Assembly: GCA_052390115.1 (NCBI GenBank)
Contig: JBQTHE010000013.1
Location: forward strand, 1-64,000
Length of the DNA: 64,000 bases
Direction of reading: 5' to 3'
From: GCA-003244245 sp052390115
GTDB lineage: Bacteria; Actinomycetota; Actinomycetes; Mycobacteriales; Pseudonocardiaceae
Position numbers and translations under genes: made by a program. The notes beneath the pieces were generated by a model. That model was not told where the DNA came from. It did no database searches and saw only the letters and a list, made by a program, of their open reading frames with translations. This document shows, one piece after another, positions 25,985 through 34,647 of this stretch (its first letter is position 1; each line of letters opens with the position of its first letter).

Positions 25985-26809
25985 ATGGCCAACCCGTTCG
26001 TGAAGGCATGGAAGTACCTGATGGCTGCGTTCTCGTCCAAGATCGACGAGCACGCCGATCCCAAGGTGCAGATCCAGCAGGCCATCGAAGATGCGCAGCG
26101 GCAACACCAGGCACTGTCCCAGCAGGCCGCCGCCGTCATCGGCAACCAGCGCCAGCTGGAGATGAAGCTCAACCGGCAGCTCGGTGAGATCGAGAAGTTT
26201 CAATCCTCGGCGCGGCAGGCATTGGTGCTCGCTGAAGAGTCGCGGGGCAAGGGTGATGAGGCCAAGGCGCAGCAATACGAGCAGGCTGCAGAGTCCTTCG
26301 CGACCCAGCTGGTGACCGCGGAGCAGTCCGTGGAGGACCTCAAGACGCTGCACGACCAGGCTCTGCAAGCCGCTGGCCAGGCCAAGCAGGCGGTCGAGCG
26401 CAACGCCATGATGCTGCAGCAGAAGATCGCGCAGCGGTCCAAGCTGCTCTCCCAGCTGGAGCAGGCGAAGATGCAGGAGCAGGTCTCTTCCTCGCTGCGG
26501 TCGATGTCCGAGCTGGCCGCGCCGGGCAACACACCGTCCCTCGACGAGGTCCGGGACAAGATCGAGCGCCGTTACGCCAACGCCGTCGGATCCGCCGAAC
26601 TGGCCCAGAACTCCGTGCAGGGGCGGATGCTCGAGGTGCAGCAGTCGACGCTGGACATGGCGGGCCGCTCCCGGCTGGACCAGATCCGTGCCTCGATGCA
26701 CGGGGCGCCGGTCGCGGGTGAGGTCACCGCTGGTGAGCCCGCACCACAACCCGCCTCGCCACAGCAGGCTCTGCCGCCGAACAGCCAGCCCCAGCCCGGC
26801 CAGGGCTGA
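25985..26809 (+). CDS. pspA: Phage shock protein A homologue (PspA/IM30)
   Basis: This peripheral membrane coiled-coil protein stabilises the cytoplasmic membrane under stress. The 274-residue product starts with an amphipathic helix (NPFVKAWKYLMAAFSSKIDE), followed by long coiled coils to about residue 215 and a Pro/Gln-rich tail, as in the mycobacterial 35-kDa antigen. The ATG is 10 bp behind AAGGAGG. An inverted repeat, CCCCAG/CTGGGG, at 25843-25860 separates it from clgR. Confidence 0.94.
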   Translation: MANPFVKAWKYLMAAFSSKIDEHADPKVQIQQAIEDAQRQHQALSQQAAAVIGNQRQLEMKLNRQLGEIEKFQSSARQALVLAEESRGKGDEAKAQQYEQAAESFATQLVTAEQSVEDLKTLHDQALQAAGQAKQAVERNAMMLQQKIAQRSKLLSQLEQAKMQEQVSSSLRSMSELAAPGNTPSLDEVRDKIERRYANAVGSAELAQNSVQGRMLEVQQSTLDMAGRSRLDQIRASMHGAPVAGEVTAGEPAPQPASPQQALPPNSQPQPGQG

Positions 26810-26819
26810 TCGGCCACGC

Positions 26820-27644
26820 TCAGGCCTCTGGCGGATCGGCCTCGGTGCGCCGTCGGAGCTGAGTGGTGCGCAGCATCCGGGCCAGGAGCACGTCGAAGGC
26901 CACCGCGATCTCCCGCGCTCCGGGAGTGCCCCAGCGCTGGATCGGCTGGCCGGCGCCCTGGGCTTGCTGCACGGCCGAGCGGTCTGGTAGCACGGTGGGC
27001 AGTACCAGCGGCCCGAAGATCTCCCGGAGCTCGTTGATCCGGTAGTTGTGCTCGCTGGAGCGCACCCGGACCCGGTTGACCACCACGCCCAGAGCCTGGA
27101 GGTCGGGGTTGTGCTCTCGCTCGTACTGCACGGCTTCGAAGGCGCGCTGTACGCCGGCGACCGCGTAGATGGCCGGTTCGGTGACCAGCAGCGCGCGATC
27201 GGCGGCGACCAACGCCGAGCGGGTCAGCAGGCCCAGCGAGGGCGGGCAGTCCAACAGCACCAGCCGGTACGGTGGATCATCGCTCACGTCAGCTGCGTCA
27301 TCCAGCATGGACAGCGCCTGGTCCAGCCAGCTGAGCTGAGCGACGTCGGGAGCCGGCCGATTATGCGCCTCGGCCTCCTCTGCGCTGACCAGCACATCCA
27401 GACCCTCGCCCCAGCCGCTGGGCGCGATCGCCGACCGCAGCACCGAGAGGTCCGGATCGGCCAGCACGTCGGCCAGCGTCGACTTCGTCGAGTCCGGATC
27501 CAGTGCTGCGGTGCAGTTCCCCTGCGGATCGAGGTCCACGACCAGGGTCCGGATCTTCCGTTGCAGGGCAGCCCCGGCGAGCCCGAGCACCACCGACGTC
27601 TTGCCCACTCCACCCTTGAGGCTGAGCACCGCCGCGGTTCGCAC
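26820..27644 (-). CDS. ParA/Soj-family ATPase
   Basis: The 274-residue P-loop ATPase has the deviant Walker A motif KGGVGKTS at about residues 10-17, LVVDLDPQGN, and a Walker B-like LVLLDCPPSLG. No parB-like partner is adjacent, so it is probably not the chromosomal ParA but an orphan cargo-positioning or segregation ATPase. It converges on pspA and diverges from dinB, with the SOS box in the shared promoter region. Confidence 0.88.
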   Translation of the reverse strand: MRTAAVLSLKGGVGKTSVVLGLAGAALQRKIRTLVVDLDPQGNCTAALDPDSTKSTLADVLADPDLSVLRSAIAPSGWGEGLDVLVSAEEAEAHNRPAPDVAQLSWLDQALSMLDDAADVSDDPPYRLVLLDCPPSLGLLTRSALVAADRALLVTEPAIYAVAGVQRAFEAVQYEREHNPDLQALGVVVNRVRVRSSEHNYRINELREIFGPLVLPTVLPDRSAVQQAQGAGQPIQRWGTPGAREIAVAFDVLLARMLRTTQLRRRTEADPPEA

Positions 27645-27718
27645 CGGTGCAGCCTATGGTGCCCCCACTCAGTGGTACGCCGCCGCGTCCCCCAGGGCAG
27701 CGGCTAGGATGGCAGATG

Positions 27719-27734
27719 TCGAACATCAGTTCGA
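27719..27734. promoter_or_regulatory. LexA-binding SOS box upstream of dinB
   Basis: TCGAACATCAGTTCGA is a perfect palindrome of the actinobacterial/Gram-positive LexA box type (CGAAC-N4-GTTCG). It ends 14 bp before the chosen dinB start and lies 75 bp from the divergent parA-like start. It implies SOS control of dinB and argues against starts upstream of 27735. Confidence 0.85.
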
Positions 27735-27748
27735 TAGCGGAGGGTGCC

Positions 27749-29074
27749 GTGGGGCGCAGTGCTGATCTACCCCGTATTGATTCAGCCCGTGCTGGCCGTC
27801 GAGGACGGGCGGTGGCGAGCTGGGCAGACGACACCGGCTGCCCCGTGCTGCATGTCGATATGGATGCCTTCTACGCCTCAGTCGAGGTTCGCGAACGTCC
27901 TGAGCTAGCCGGCTTGCCGGTCGTGGTGGCGGGCGGCAGCAACCCGGCCGGGAACCGCGGTGTCGTGCTCTCGGCGAGTTACGAGGCCCGGGCGCACGGG
28001 GTCCGCTCGGCGATGCCGGTGGCGCAGGCCCGCCGGCTGTGCCCGCAGGTAGAGTTCGTGCCGCCGCATTTCCCTCGCTACGCGGAAGTCTCCCGCGGGG
28101 TGATGGCGCTGTTCCGCGAGATCACCCCGTTGGTCGAGCCGCTGAGCCTGGACGAGGCCTTCCTCGACGTCGGCGGGTCGTTGCGCAGGCTGGGGATGAG
28201 CCCGGCCGGGATCGGGGAATGGATCCGCGGGCAGGTCTTTGACGCCCACCGGGTGACCTGCTCGGTGGGTGTGGCTCGGAGCAAGTTCCTTGCCAAGCTC
28301 GCCTCCGGGCTGTGCAAACCCGACGGGCTGCTCGTGGTGCCCGCCGACGGCGCGCTGGAATTCCTGCACCCGTTGCCGGTGTCGGCGTTGTGGGGGGTGG
28401 GCCGGCGCACCGCTGAGGCGCTGCATCGGTTGGGGTGCCGCACCGTGGCCGACGTCGCGAGCACCCCGCTGCCCGCGCTGCGCCGCGCGGTGGGCGTCGC
28501 ATCGGCTCGGCACCTGCACGAGCTCGCCAACGGCCGCGACGAGCGGCGGGTGGTACCCGATGCACCGGAGAAGTCCGTGGGCGCGGAGGAGACGTTCGCC
28601 CACGACGTGGCCGACCGGGCGGTGCTGCGCCGCGAGCTACTGCGGCTGGCCGAGCGCACGACGGCCACGCTCCGTTCCCGCGGCCTGTGCGGGCGGACGG
28701 TCGCGCTGAAGGTCCGTTATCCCGACTTCACCACCATCACTCGCGCCCGAACCTTGACCGGTCCGACCGACTGCGCGCAGGAGGTGTTCGGGGTGGCCGC
28801 CGAACTGCTGGATGGTCACCTGCCGCGCGGGGTGGCGGTCCGGCTGCTGGGGGTGCGGCTGGAACAGCTGGTCGGGGGTGCTGCGGCCGGGCAGCTCACC
28901 CTGGACGGCAACGCGAACTGGGGCAACGCGAACTGGGGCAACGCGAACTGGCCGGACGCCGAACGGGCCGCCGACGCCGCGCGGTCGAAATTCGGCAGCG
29001 CAGCAGTGCAGCTGGCGACCCTGCTGGACGCCCCGGGGCGGTCCGATCCGGGCGATAAACCGGCTGTCACCTGA
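27749..29074 (+). CDS. dinB: DNA polymerase IV (Y-family)
   Basis: This translesion polymerase has about 441 residues. It has the active-site motif HVDMDAFYASVE, the catalytic SLDEAFLDV, the VGVARSKFLAKLAS palm region and the little-finger domain. A QLTLDG segment near the C-terminus resembles a beta-clamp binding motif and is followed by three GNANW repeats. GTG 27749 (GRSADLPR) fits actinobacterial homologues and lies just downstream of a LexA box; ATG 27716 is in frame but lies upstream of the box. Confidence 0.94.
   Translation: MGRSADLPRIDSARAGRRGRAVASWADDTGCPVLHVDMDAFYASVEVRERPELAGLPVVVAGGSNPAGNRGVVLSASYEARAHGVRSAMPVAQARRLCPQVEFVPPHFPRYAEVSRGVMALFREITPLVEPLSLDEAFLDVGGSLRRLGMSPAGIGEWIRGQVFDAHRVTCSVGVARSKFLAKLASGLCKPDGLLVVPADGALEFLHPLPVSALWGVGRRTAEALHRLGCRTVADVASTPLPALRRAVGVASARHLHELANGRDERRVVPDAPEKSVGAEETFAHDVADRAVLRRELLRLAERTTATLRSRGLCGRTVALKVRYPDFTTITRARTLTGPTDCAQEVFGVAAELLDGHLPRGVAVRLLGVRLEQLVGGAAAGQLTLDGNANWGNANWGNANWPDAERAADAARSKFGSAAVQLATLLDAPGRSDPGDKPAVT
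28907..28951 (+). repeat. Three exact 15-bp tandem repeats inside dinB
   Basis: GGCAACGCGAACTGG is repeated exactly at 28907-28921, 28922-28936 and 28937-28951, encoding GNANW three times. Because the unit is a multiple of three, copy-number change would keep the frame. The repeat sits directly after the putative clamp-binding QLTLD motif. Confidence 0.9.
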
Positions 29075-29225
29075 AACGAGTGAGTGGATCGGCTGGTCCG
29101 CGCAGCCGCAGGCTCGTATCCTCGATGGCAGGAGCCCACGGTGGGCGCACGGCGACGCCACGTACTACGGTCGGGACTAGCCACCAGCGTCCACCATCGA
29201 AAACCGGAGTGCCGGAGGAGGAGCG

Positions 29226-29618
29226 ATGCCACTCTCCGAGCACGAGCAGCGTCTGCTCGAGCAGATTGAGCGCGCGCTCTATGCAGAGGACCCCAAGTTC
29301 GCGTCGAACGTCCGGGGTGCCCGGATGCGCAACCGGTACCACCGCCGCCGGATCCAGGGAATCGCGCTTTTCGTGCTGGGCTTATTGCTGCTGATCGCTG
29401 GTGTGATGCTCCCAGTCCGCCCACTCGGGATCCCGGTGATCAGCGTCCTCGGCTTCCTGGTGATGTTTGCCGGGGCCGTCGTTGCGATCTTCTCCCGCCG
29501 TGGTGCAGGCGACGGAGGAGGCGGTGCGTCCCCTGATCGGTCGGCCGCCGGGCAAGGCCGGGCCACCCTGGCCCAGCGGATGGAGCAGCGGTTCCGCCGC
29601 CGCTTCGAGGACCATTAG
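29226..29618 (+). CDS. DUF3040 membrane protein
   Basis: The 130-residue protein has the DUF3040 N-terminal signature PLSEHEQRLLEQIERALYAEDPKFA, two membrane segments (about residues 45-65 and 70-90) and a basic C-terminal tail. The family is actinobacterial, and genes for it commonly lie near dinB and the dcw cluster. Its function is unknown. The ATG is preceded by GGAGGAGGAGCG. Confidence 0.93.
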   Translation: MPLSEHEQRLLEQIERALYAEDPKFASNVRGARMRNRYHRRRIQGIALFVLGLLLLIAGVMLPVRPLGIPVISVLGFLVMFAGAVVAIFSRRGAGDGGGGASPDRSAAGQGRATLAQRMEQRFRRRFEDH

Positions 29619-29619
29619 G

Positions 29620-31950
29620 TCAGCGCCGCCGGCGCAGCACCGAGCGCGGTAGTAGCCGGGTCATCCTGGTCGGCGGGGCACACTGGGCCAAGCTGGTGCG
29701 CACGGCATCGAGGGCACCGCGGAGTTCACGATCGGCGTCACGGGTGCCGGTGCTGGCGTGGCCGGGAATCTGAGGGGCGTACCAGGTCCGCTCCACCGCA
29801 TCGACCAGGGTGTGCAGCCCGGTTTGTCCAGCTTCGTCCAAGGCGTGCTGGTCGGCCAGCCGCCGGGCCGTCGCCCGCACGGTCTCGCCAACCGGGAGCG
29901 CCACCCCACGGTCTGCCGACTCAGCCAACACTTCTTCCCACGCCGCTGAGACCGCGTCCGGTCCGCCGGCGCCGACCAGGTACAACCGCCGCCGACGGCG
30001 GATCTCGCGCACCGTCAGCGGGGTGAGGCCCGCCAGCACGGCGACCACCAGCAGCCCGACGACGGCCAGCCCGATCCTGGTGCCGACGCCGAGGCCGGAC
30101 TCGCCAGGGCCAGGACCCTGCGACACCCCGGTGACCACGTCCGGCGCCGGCGCGGTGGGTGCGGCCGCCGGAGGGGGGGCCGGCGGCGGCGCTTGCGCGG
30201 GTTGGGTCCCGTCAGGCGCCACATAGCCTGGTATCGCGGTGCGCCCGTCGGCCAGGGGGGTCGGATCGAACGGCAGCCACCCAGCACCCGGGAACCAGGC
30301 TTCCACCCACGCGTGCGCGTCATCGGTGGTGATCAACCGGGAGTCGCCGGTGGCGACGCCGGGGGTGAAGCCCACCGCTACCCGGGCCGGCACGTGCAGT
30401 GTCCGTAGCATGATCGCCATTGCCGAGGCGAACTGCTCGCAGTAGCCCCGGTGGCCGGTGAACAGGAAGTCCACCAGGGCGTCCCCGCTGTTACCCGGTG
30501 CGGTCCGCAGGTCGTAGCTGAACCTGCTGCCGGGCTGGCTGAACCACTCGTTGACGGCGACGGTGGCGTCGAAGGCCGTGCGGCTGCCCGCAGTGACCTG
30601 GGCGGCCAGCTGGGCTACCCGTGGGTCCACCCCACCGGTGTCGAGGTACCGCGCATCGATCGTGGCAAACGGCGCGCCGGCGGCGGGACCTGCCGCGCGG
30701 AGTAGCTGTGGATCCGGCTGGGGCAGCACCCCGAACTCGGTGTAGGGCTGCGCCCGCTGGCGGCGGTCGGAGAAGATGGTGGTCGCGTCGGGGTCGTAGT
30801 TCCAGTCCGGGCCGATATCCGCCAGGACCAGCGGGTAGCCGAAGGACGGCAGCCAGCTGTCCACGTAGTTGATCGGTTCGATCTGCACCTGCACCACCGA
30901 TCCGGAGACCGGCTCGGTCACCCCGGCGGGCAGCGGCAGCCGGGTGGGCTGCTGCCCGCCGCCCGCAGGAACCGCGCCATCCAGCGGGCCTCGCAGCCAG
31001 CCCACCCGGGTATCGAACCGGCTCAGCGTCAGCGCCCGCAGGTAGGCGCGCTGCTCCAGTCCCCGGACTCGGAACAGGTCCACGACGTCCCCGGCGTCGA
31101 GCTGGCCGCGCAGCGAGGTGAAGGGGTTCAGCCCGATCCCGCTGATCTGGCGGCCATTGCCAGCGCCCGGCCGACCGGTACCCACGGCGGTGGCCGACGC
31201 GCCGACCAGCAACGCCACCACCAGGGCACCGGCGCCCACCGCGATCGCCGCGGGTGCCGTACCGAGGTGCTTCCCAAGGTCGGCGAAGTTCCGCCAGGCC
31301 AGGTGCCGGCGCTGAGCGGGTCGGTCCTCGTTATCGGTGGTGAGCAGCAGGAGCGCGAAACCCAGCGCCCCCAGCGCGAAGCTCCACCAGGGCAGCAGCT
31401 GATCCGACAGCGCGGCAGGCACTACGACCACGCCCACCAGCACCAACCCAGAGGTGGCGGGTGCGGCGGCCGAGACAGCGAGGATGTCCACGGCGATGGT
31501 GACCAGTCCGAAAGCGACCACCATCAGGCAGAGCAGTTCGGCGCTCTGGGGTACGGGGGGTATGCCGTCCCGAACCTGCTGGGCGGCCCGGCCGAGCAGG
31601 GAGCCCAGCTCGGCGGTTGCGGCTGAGCCGGGCAGCACGATGAGCCGGCCGCTGCGGGTGAACACCGCGGTGAGCAGCCCCACCAGCGCGGCGAACTGAC
31701 CGAGGGCGACCACGAACGGCGGCATCCGCAGCGAACGCAGCAGCACCCCGGCCGCGACCACCACCGCAGTGGTCACCACCACCAAGCCCCACCAGCGCGA
31801 CCCGGTGATCAATCCGGTCAACGACGTCGCGGTGAGCGCAACGGCCAGCCCGGCCACTATGCTGGTCACTGCGCCGGTCGCGATGCCCCTTGCTGCGCCA
31901 CTCATCGCCAAGGCCAGCGCCCGGGCGGCGAGCGCGCTGAGGACTCTCAC
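29620..31950 (-). CDS. Transglutaminase-like membrane protein (DUF3488/TgpA family)
   Basis: The product has about 776 residues. An N-terminal block of six to seven membrane segments precedes an extracytoplasmic transglutaminase domain with a Cys-His-Asp triad: Cys in GHRGYCEQFASAM, His in TTDDAHAWVEAW, Asp in LPFDPTP. A Pro/Ala linker, one more membrane helix and a C-terminal DUF4129-like cytoplasmic segment follow. GTG 31950 overlaps the DUF58 stop by 4 bp. It is the third gene of a MoxR-DUF58-transglutaminase operon; the substrate is unknown. Confidence 0.93.
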   Translation of the reverse strand: MRVLSALAARALALAMSGAARGIATGAVTSIVAGLAVALTATSLTGLITGSRWWGLVVVTTAVVVAAGVLLRSLRMPPFVVALGQFAALVGLLTAVFTRSGRLIVLPGSAATAELGSLLGRAAQQVRDGIPPVPQSAELLCLMVVAFGLVTIAVDILAVSAAAPATSGLVLVGVVVVPAALSDQLLPWWSFALGALGFALLLLTTDNEDRPAQRRHLAWRNFADLGKHLGTAPAAIAVGAGALVVALLVGASATAVGTGRPGAGNGRQISGIGLNPFTSLRGQLDAGDVVDLFRVRGLEQRAYLRALTLSRFDTRVGWLRGPLDGAVPAGGGQQPTRLPLPAGVTEPVSGSVVQVQIEPINYVDSWLPSFGYPLVLADIGPDWNYDPDATTIFSDRRQRAQPYTEFGVLPQPDPQLLRAAGPAAGAPFATIDARYLDTGGVDPRVAQLAAQVTAGSRTAFDATVAVNEWFSQPGSRFSYDLRTAPGNSGDALVDFLFTGHRGYCEQFASAMAIMLRTLHVPARVAVGFTPGVATGDSRLITTDDAHAWVEAWFPGAGWLPFDPTPLADGRTAIPGYVAPDGTQPAQAPPPAPPPAAAPTAPAPDVVTGVSQGPGPGESGLGVGTRIGLAVVGLLVVAVLAGLTPLTVREIRRRRRLYLVGAGGPDAVSAAWEEVLAESADRGVALPVGETVRATARRLADQHALDEAGQTGLHTLVDAVERTWYAPQIPGHASTGTRDADRELRGALDAVRTSLAQCAPPTRMTRLLPRSVLRRRR

Positions 31951-33239
31951 CGCAGCGCCTCCCACTTGCTGCGGGAGCTGATGCACAGGCGATCCCACAC
32001 CAGCGGCGGCGGTTGGTCCGGGCGGGCCACCGTGGCCGACCAGCCCGCTGCGACGAGCAGCCGGGCGGCCTGCGCAGGATCGGGCGGGGCCGCCGTAGAT
32101 GAGCCATCCCCCGCTGAGCTCCAGGCTGCGACGTCGAGCAGCACCGCGTGGCTGCGCATCCTGCGCGGGCGGTGCGCCAGCAGCTGGTCGACAGCGGCCG
32201 GCCCGACCGCCCCAAGCACCGCGATCACCTCCTGGCCCCCGGCCAGCGCCGGGCCGCTGGCGAGGTCAGGCCGGTGGCTGGCGCGCAGCGCGGCGAGCGC
32301 GTCGAGCCCGGTGTCGATGGTGTGGTTGGTCACATCGGTTCCGCCGGCGCGCGTCACGCCGTCCTCGGTGACCAGCCGTACCCGTTGCCCATGCCGCGCG
32401 AGGTGCACGTACATGCTGGCGGCCAGCGACACCGCATACTCCAGGCTCGAGTTGGGTCCACTGCCGCGGTGTGCCGCGGCGCGGTGGTCCAGCAACACAG
32501 TGGCACCGCCGCGCCAGGGCCACTCCTGCACTCGCACCATCAACTCGTCTCGCCGGGCCGTCGTGCGCCAGTGCACCTGGCGCAGGTCGTCGCCTTGCCG
32601 GTAACTGCGCACCACGACGGCGTCCTGGCCGGGTCCGGCACCTACCCGCCCGGCGCCGGCTGTGCCACTACCCAGCTCACCCCCGGCGGGCATCCCGGTC
32701 AGTGACACCAGCGCGGGGGTCACGACCAGCCGGCTGCGCCCGGCGAGCGTGCAGCGGTATTCGGCCAACCCGAACGGGTCGGTGATCCGCGCGACCAGTG
32801 GACCGAGGGTGTGCACGCCGCGTTCTGCCAGGTGTAGCGGGTAGCTCAACCGCACCGGGCGATCCCGCGGCAGGTGCGTCACCGTAAACCGGGCCCAGTA
32901 GCCCGGTATCGAGTCGCCCGATATCGACGCACCCAGCGCCGAGGGCATCCCGTCCTCGAGTAGCAACCTGCCGCCGCACCGCCCGGTGGAACGCACCACC
33001 AGGTGCACCTGGGAATCGCTGCCGACCGGGATCCGGGATCGTCCGGGCTCCCTGATGGCTCGTAGCCTGACCTGGGTGAGCCCGACGACCAGCGTGGCCA
33101 GCAGCGGTGCCACCACGGCGAACGCCGCCACCCGCAGCAGGTCCCGCTCGTCGAGCAGCACCCCACAGAGCACCGCCGCGAGACCGGCGGCTACCAGGCA
33201 CCGACCGCGGGTGGTCAGGCCGCCTCGCAGCCGGGGCAC
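31947..33239 (-). CDS. DUF58 domain protein
   Basis: The 430-residue protein has two N-terminal membrane helices, a beta-rich middle and the DUF58 core (VRSYRQGDDLRQVHWRTTARRDELMVRVQEW), a vWA-like fold. The GTG start comes directly after the moxR stop codon, indicating coupling. DUF58 and MoxR proteins are usually co-encoded and thought to act together in assembling or activating membrane complexes. Confidence 0.92.
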   Translation of the reverse strand: MPRLRGGLTTRGRCLVAAGLAAVLCGVLLDERDLLRVAAFAVVAPLLATLVVGLTQVRLRAIREPGRSRIPVGSDSQVHLVVRSTGRCGGRLLLEDGMPSALGASISGDSIPGYWARFTVTHLPRDRPVRLSYPLHLAERGVHTLGPLVARITDPFGLAEYRCTLAGRSRLVVTPALVSLTGMPAGGELGSGTAGAGRVGAGPGQDAVVVRSYRQGDDLRQVHWRTTARRDELMVRVQEWPWRGGATVLLDHRAAAHRGSGPNSSLEYAVSLAASMYVHLARHGQRVRLVTEDGVTRAGGTDVTNHTIDTGLDALAALRASHRPDLASGPALAGGQEVIAVLGAVGPAAVDQLLAHRPRRMRSHAVLLDVAAWSSAGDGSSTAAPPDPAQAARLLVAAGWSATVARPDQPPPLVWDRLCISSRSKWEALR

Positions 33240-34298
33240 CTATGGCACCCGGGGCGTGCGGTGCCAGCCCACGGCGCCATTGCGGTCGCCGCGGCCGTCA
33301 ACACTGACCGGCGCCGCACCGGCCGGCGCTTGGGGTACCGGTACTCGCGCCAGCACACTGCGCACCAGAACCTCCGGTGACAGCCGGTCGGCCTGCGCCT
33401 CGGCGGTGAGCACCAGCCGGTGACCCAGCACCTGCGGCGCGACAGCCTGCACGTCGTCGGGGACCACATAGTCCCGGCCGAGCAGGGCCGCTGCCGCCCG
33501 GCTGGTGCGGATCAGTTGCAGGGTGGCCCGTGGCGAGGCGCCCAGTCGAAGTTCGGGCAACCGGCGAGTGGCGCCGACCACTTCCACGACGTAGCGGCGC
33601 ACATCGGCGGCCACGTGGATCAGGCGCACCGCCTGGCACAGGGCTCGCACCTCGACCGCGGTGGAGACCGGCTTCAGCGTGGCCAACGGGTCGCTAGCCG
33701 CGTGCTCGTCCACCATCGCGAGCTCCGCGGCGGGATCCGGGTAGCCCAGCGAGACGCGGGCGGTGAACCGGTCGCGCTGGGCTTCAGGTAGCGCGTAGGT
33801 CCCCTCCATCTCCACCGGATTCTGGGTCGCGATCACCATGAATGGGCCGGACAGCGGGTAGCTGCGCCCATCGACGGTGACCTGGCGCTCCTCCATGCAC
33901 TCCAGCAGCGCGGACTGGGTCTTGGGGGACGCCCGGTTGATCTCGTCGCCGACCACCACGTTGGCGAAGACCGGGCCTGGCCGGAAGTCGAAGTCTCCGG
34001 TGTTGCGATTGAAGACGGACACGCCGGTGATGTCGCTGGGCAGCAGGTCCGGGGTGAACTGGATCCGGCTGACCGTGCAGTCCACAGACCGGGCCAACGC
34101 CTTGGCCAGCGACGTTTTGCCCACTCCTGGCACGTCCTCGACCAGCAGGTGACCCTCGGCGAGCAGCGTGATCAACGCGGTCCGGACCGCGTCGGGCTTA
34201 CCGACCAGCACTCGTTCGACGTTGGCTGCGATCCGCTGCGCGATAACGCGCAGGTCCGCCAGTTGCGGCTGCTGCATCCCGGTGGGTTGCACGCTCAC
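33240..34298 (-). CDS. MoxR-family AAA+ ATPase
   Basis: The 352-residue ATPase has Walker A VPGVGKTSLAKAL, Walker B VVVGDEINRASPKTQSALLE, sensor TQNPVEMEGTYALPEAQRDRF and a lid domain. GTG 34298 follows CAGGAGGTCGC. It heads the MoxR-DUF58-transglutaminase operon and diverges from the dcw promoter. MoxR proteins are chaperone-like; the client here is likely one of the two downstream membrane proteins. Confidence 0.93.
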   Translation of the reverse strand: MSVQPTGMQQPQLADLRVIAQRIAANVERVLVGKPDAVRTALITLLAEGHLLVEDVPGVGKTSLAKALARSVDCTVSRIQFTPDLLPSDITGVSVFNRNTGDFDFRPGPVFANVVVGDEINRASPKTQSALLECMEERQVTVDGRSYPLSGPFMVIATQNPVEMEGTYALPEAQRDRFTARVSLGYPDPAAELAMVDEHAASDPLATLKPVSTAVEVRALCQAVRLIHVAADVRRYVVEVVGATRRLPELRLGASPRATLQLIRTSRAAAALLGRDYVVPDDVQAVAPQVLGHRLVLTAEAQADRLSPEVLVRSVLARVPVPQAPAGAAPVSVDGRGDRNGAVGWHRTPRVP

Positions 34299-34341
34299 GC
34301 GACCTCCTGACCGTTTTGCACGACTTTAACCGCCCGGGCAG

Positions 34342-34361
34342 CGACAAGCATCCATGTGGCA
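34342..34361. repeat. Third copy of the 20-bp dispersed repeat
   Basis: CGACAAGCATCCATGTGGCA is identical to 23341-23360 upstream of rimO. It lies between the moxR start and the dcw promoter. Apart from this element and the promoter/MraZ boxes, the 349-bp region 34299-34647 shows no convincing gene. Confidence 0.85.
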
Positions 34362-34541
34362 ACGCCCACCACTTTGCCCCACCCCCTGCGCACCGGAGAA
34401 GGGCGGAAGGGAGTTGCGGAGCGGCGTGATGGGTTGATGAGCGGGTTGAGGACGGTGTGGCGTGGGCATCCCCCACCTGACGGCACTATCCCTGAGCTGC
34501 CACGATCGCATCTTGCGGGAAGCGAACGCGATGTTCATGCG

Positions 34542-34569
34542 TTGACAGTGGCGTAAAGTGGGGTAGAGT
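34542..34569 (+). promoter_or_regulatory. dcw operon promoter (Pmra)
   Basis: TTGACA (34542-34547) and TAGAGT (34564-34569) are separated by 16 bp, a good housekeeping-sigma promoter about 75-80 bp upstream of mraZ. The MraZ box array overlaps it completely. Confidence 0.75.
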
Positions 34570-34581
34570 GGTTGGCAGTGG
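34547..34581 (+). promoter_or_regulatory. MraZ operator: four AGTGG boxes at 10-bp intervals
   Basis: AGTGG occurs at 34547, 34557, 34567 and 34577, an exact 10-bp period. MraZ of other bacteria binds three or four TGG-type direct repeats with this spacing at its own promoter. The boxes span from the -35 to downstream of the -10 element, a layout expected for autorepression of the cell-division cluster. Confidence 0.82.
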
Positions 34582-34647
34582 AGTACAAGGGTGCTCTGCG
34601 CCAGTCCACCGGGCCAGTCCACCGGGCTGCTGGGGAGGTGGGTGACC

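Noticed and set aside
23268..34361. CRISPR-like repeats
   Set aside because: The 20-bp elements are too few and too far apart, with no regular spacers and no cas genes.
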